In this document: one piece after another, positions 4,997 through 5,878 of the stretch | Layout of the letters: each line of letters begins with the position of its first letter | Position numbering within the stretch: position 1 is the stretch's first letter | DNA from: Kiritimatiellia bacterium | GTDB taxonomy: Bacteria > Verrucomicrobiota > Kiritimatiellia > B70-G9 | Length of the DNA stretch: 5,878 nt | Direction: 5' to 3' | Assembly (NCBI GenBank): GCA_012961745.1 | Contig: DTYT01000131.1 | Span: 1-5,878 of the forward strand | Translations under genes and position numbers: made by a program | Notes under the pieces: model-generated | What the model was told of the DNA's origin: nothing | The model's input: only the letters and a program-made list of their open reading frames with translations | Database searches by the model: none

Positions 4997-5878
4997 GTGA
5001 AAGACCGCCTCCAGCATTGCGGCCCTGCAGCGCGTCCGGTTGCCCGCCGCGGCCGCCCGGTATTGCTTGGGCTGGTGCTCGGCGGCCTGCTCCTCCTGGC
5101 CCCGCCGCCCGCGGGCGGCTTCATCATACTGACCAACGGCTACTTCCGGGACACCGAAAGCGGAAGTTACTGGATACCTCACGGCTTCGCCTACCAGACC
5201 ATCAACTCCGCCGTATTCGCCACCCAGTCCCCTGCCCAGATCGAGTACGATATGCTTGAAATGCGGAAGGTCCACGCCAACTCCCTGCGCGTAGACTTTA
5301 CCTGGGGCGAAATCGAGACCAACGACAATCAGTTCGACTGGTCACGCACCGATCACATCGTCCAGACCGCCGAGGATCTCGGGCTGCGGCTCTTTCCGCT
5401 GATCGGCTACCAGTATCCGCCCTCCTGGTTTCCGACCCAGTGGCTGGCGGTCAAGCAGAACCGAGAACAGTCCAATATCATCAACTACGAGCATCCCGAC
5501 GCCCGCAGCGCCTACACCGATTTCATCAGCCGGGTGACCGGCCGTTACCAGGACAGCCCCGCGATCGCCGCCTGGATCCTCGGCAATGAATATGCCTACT
5601 TCGACCTGTGGGAAACCAACGACCCCCACCTCTTCGTAGGGTACGACAGCATCTCGCAGGCCGCCTTCCGCAACTGGCTTTCCAACCACTACTGCGGCAG
5701 CATCGCCGCGCTCAACTCCAATTGGGGCACCGCCTACAGCTCCTTCGATGAAGTGCTCATGTCTACCAATTATCCCTCGGACAGGCACGATCCCGGCTAC
5801 CACGACCTGATTCAATGGCGCAAGCAGAGTATCGGCGACTCTGTCGCCCTGGGGGCAGCCGCCGCCCGCAGCGCGGAC
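4997..5878 (+). CDS. Secreted clan GH-A glycoside hydrolase, GH42 beta-galactosidase-like, N-terminal part
   Basis: The first 294 codons of a secreted glycosidase; the frame is open to the right edge. Residues 1-20 are Arg-rich, followed by a hydrophobic stretch PVLLGLVLGGLLLLAPPPAG (21-40), a signal peptide with likely cleavage near residue 41. The mature part begins FIILTNGYFRD and forms the first half of a TIM barrel. It shows MRKVHANSLRVDFTWGEIE (89-107), FDWS (113-116), and AWILGNEYAYFD (192-203), in which Glu198 of GNE is the expected acid/base residue. LNSNWGTAYSSFDE (239-252) resembles the LN..WGT motif of GH42. The nucleophile Glu would lie beyond the window. The GTG at 4997 is chosen because it gives a normal signal peptide; an in-frame ATG at 4946 would add 17 residues with only a weak ribosome site. 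Substrate is unknown: a beta-galactoside is the family default, and GH5-like or other clan GH-A families are alternatives. Confidence 0.82.
   Translation, partial: MKDRLQHCGPAARPVARRGRPVLLGLVLGGLLLLAPPPAGGFIILTNGYFRDTESGSYWIPHGFAYQTINSAVFATQSPAQIEYDMLEMRKVHANSLRVDFTWGEIETNDNQFDWSRTDHIVQTAEDLGLRLFPLIGYQYPPSWFPTQWLAVKQNREQSNIINYEHPDARSAYTDFISRVTGRYQDSPAIAAWILGNEYAYFDLWETNDPHLFVGYDSISQAAFRNWLSNHYCGSIAALNSNWGTAYSSFDEVLMSTNYPSDRHDPGYHDLIQWRKQSIGDSVALGAAAARSAD

Noticed and set aside
5342..5815. 157-codon minus-strand open frame at the right end
   Set aside because: It is antisense to the glycosidase barrel, whose frame is open and carries the GNE and WGT motifs; the Val/Gly-rich translation is a shadow.

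Overview
The window is GC-rich bacterial DNA (roughly 60-65% GC by eye), densely coding, with ordinary Shine-Dalgarno sites. The strongest hints to the host are a stand-alone bacterial RRM protein and a secreted GH42-like glycosidase. Both are spread across several phyla (for example Verrucomicrobiota, Planctomycetota, Firmicutes, Chloroflexota), so I do not name a taxon. There are no rRNAs, tRNAs, insertion sequences, CRISPR arrays or phage genes.

Layout. Bases 1-3032, minus strand: a three-gene molybdenum hydroxylase (xanthine dehydrogenase family) operon, read right to left as molybdopterin subunit, [2Fe-2S] subunit, then FAD subunit. The FAD subunit runs off the left edge after about 50 codons. 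The first two genes overlap by 4 bases and the third follows after 41 bases, so they should be co-transcribed and assemble into one enzyme. Bases 3051-3078 hold a plausible promoter for the operon. Bases 3115-3155 hold a convincing intrinsic terminator that ends the next gene upstream, a small RRM RNA-binding protein (3199-3498, minus strand).

Bases 3499-3784 are a divergent intergenic region with competing hairpins. Bases 3785-4897, plus strand, encode a complete malate/L-lactate/ureidoglycolate dehydrogenase-family (Ldh_2) oxidoreductase. It is followed by a strong hairpin without a U-tract (4903-4933). From about 4997 to the right edge, plus strand, runs the N-terminal part of a secreted clan GH-A glycosidase, GH42-like, with a signal peptide and the acid/base Glu visible. 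Its start lies directly behind a TATACT box, so a leaderless or near-leaderless transcript is possible.

How the genes work together. The hydroxylase subunits clearly form one complex, and the residues that bind purines in xanthine dehydrogenase are conserved. The Ldh_2 enzyme family includes ureidoglycolate dehydrogenase (AllD), so a purine-degradation link is conceivable, but it is on the opposite strand beyond the RRM gene and its substrate cannot be read from sequence. The RRM protein and the glycosidase look functionally independent. I found no clear sign of a new biological system; the window is mostly ordinary metabolism with a few regulatory features worth checking.
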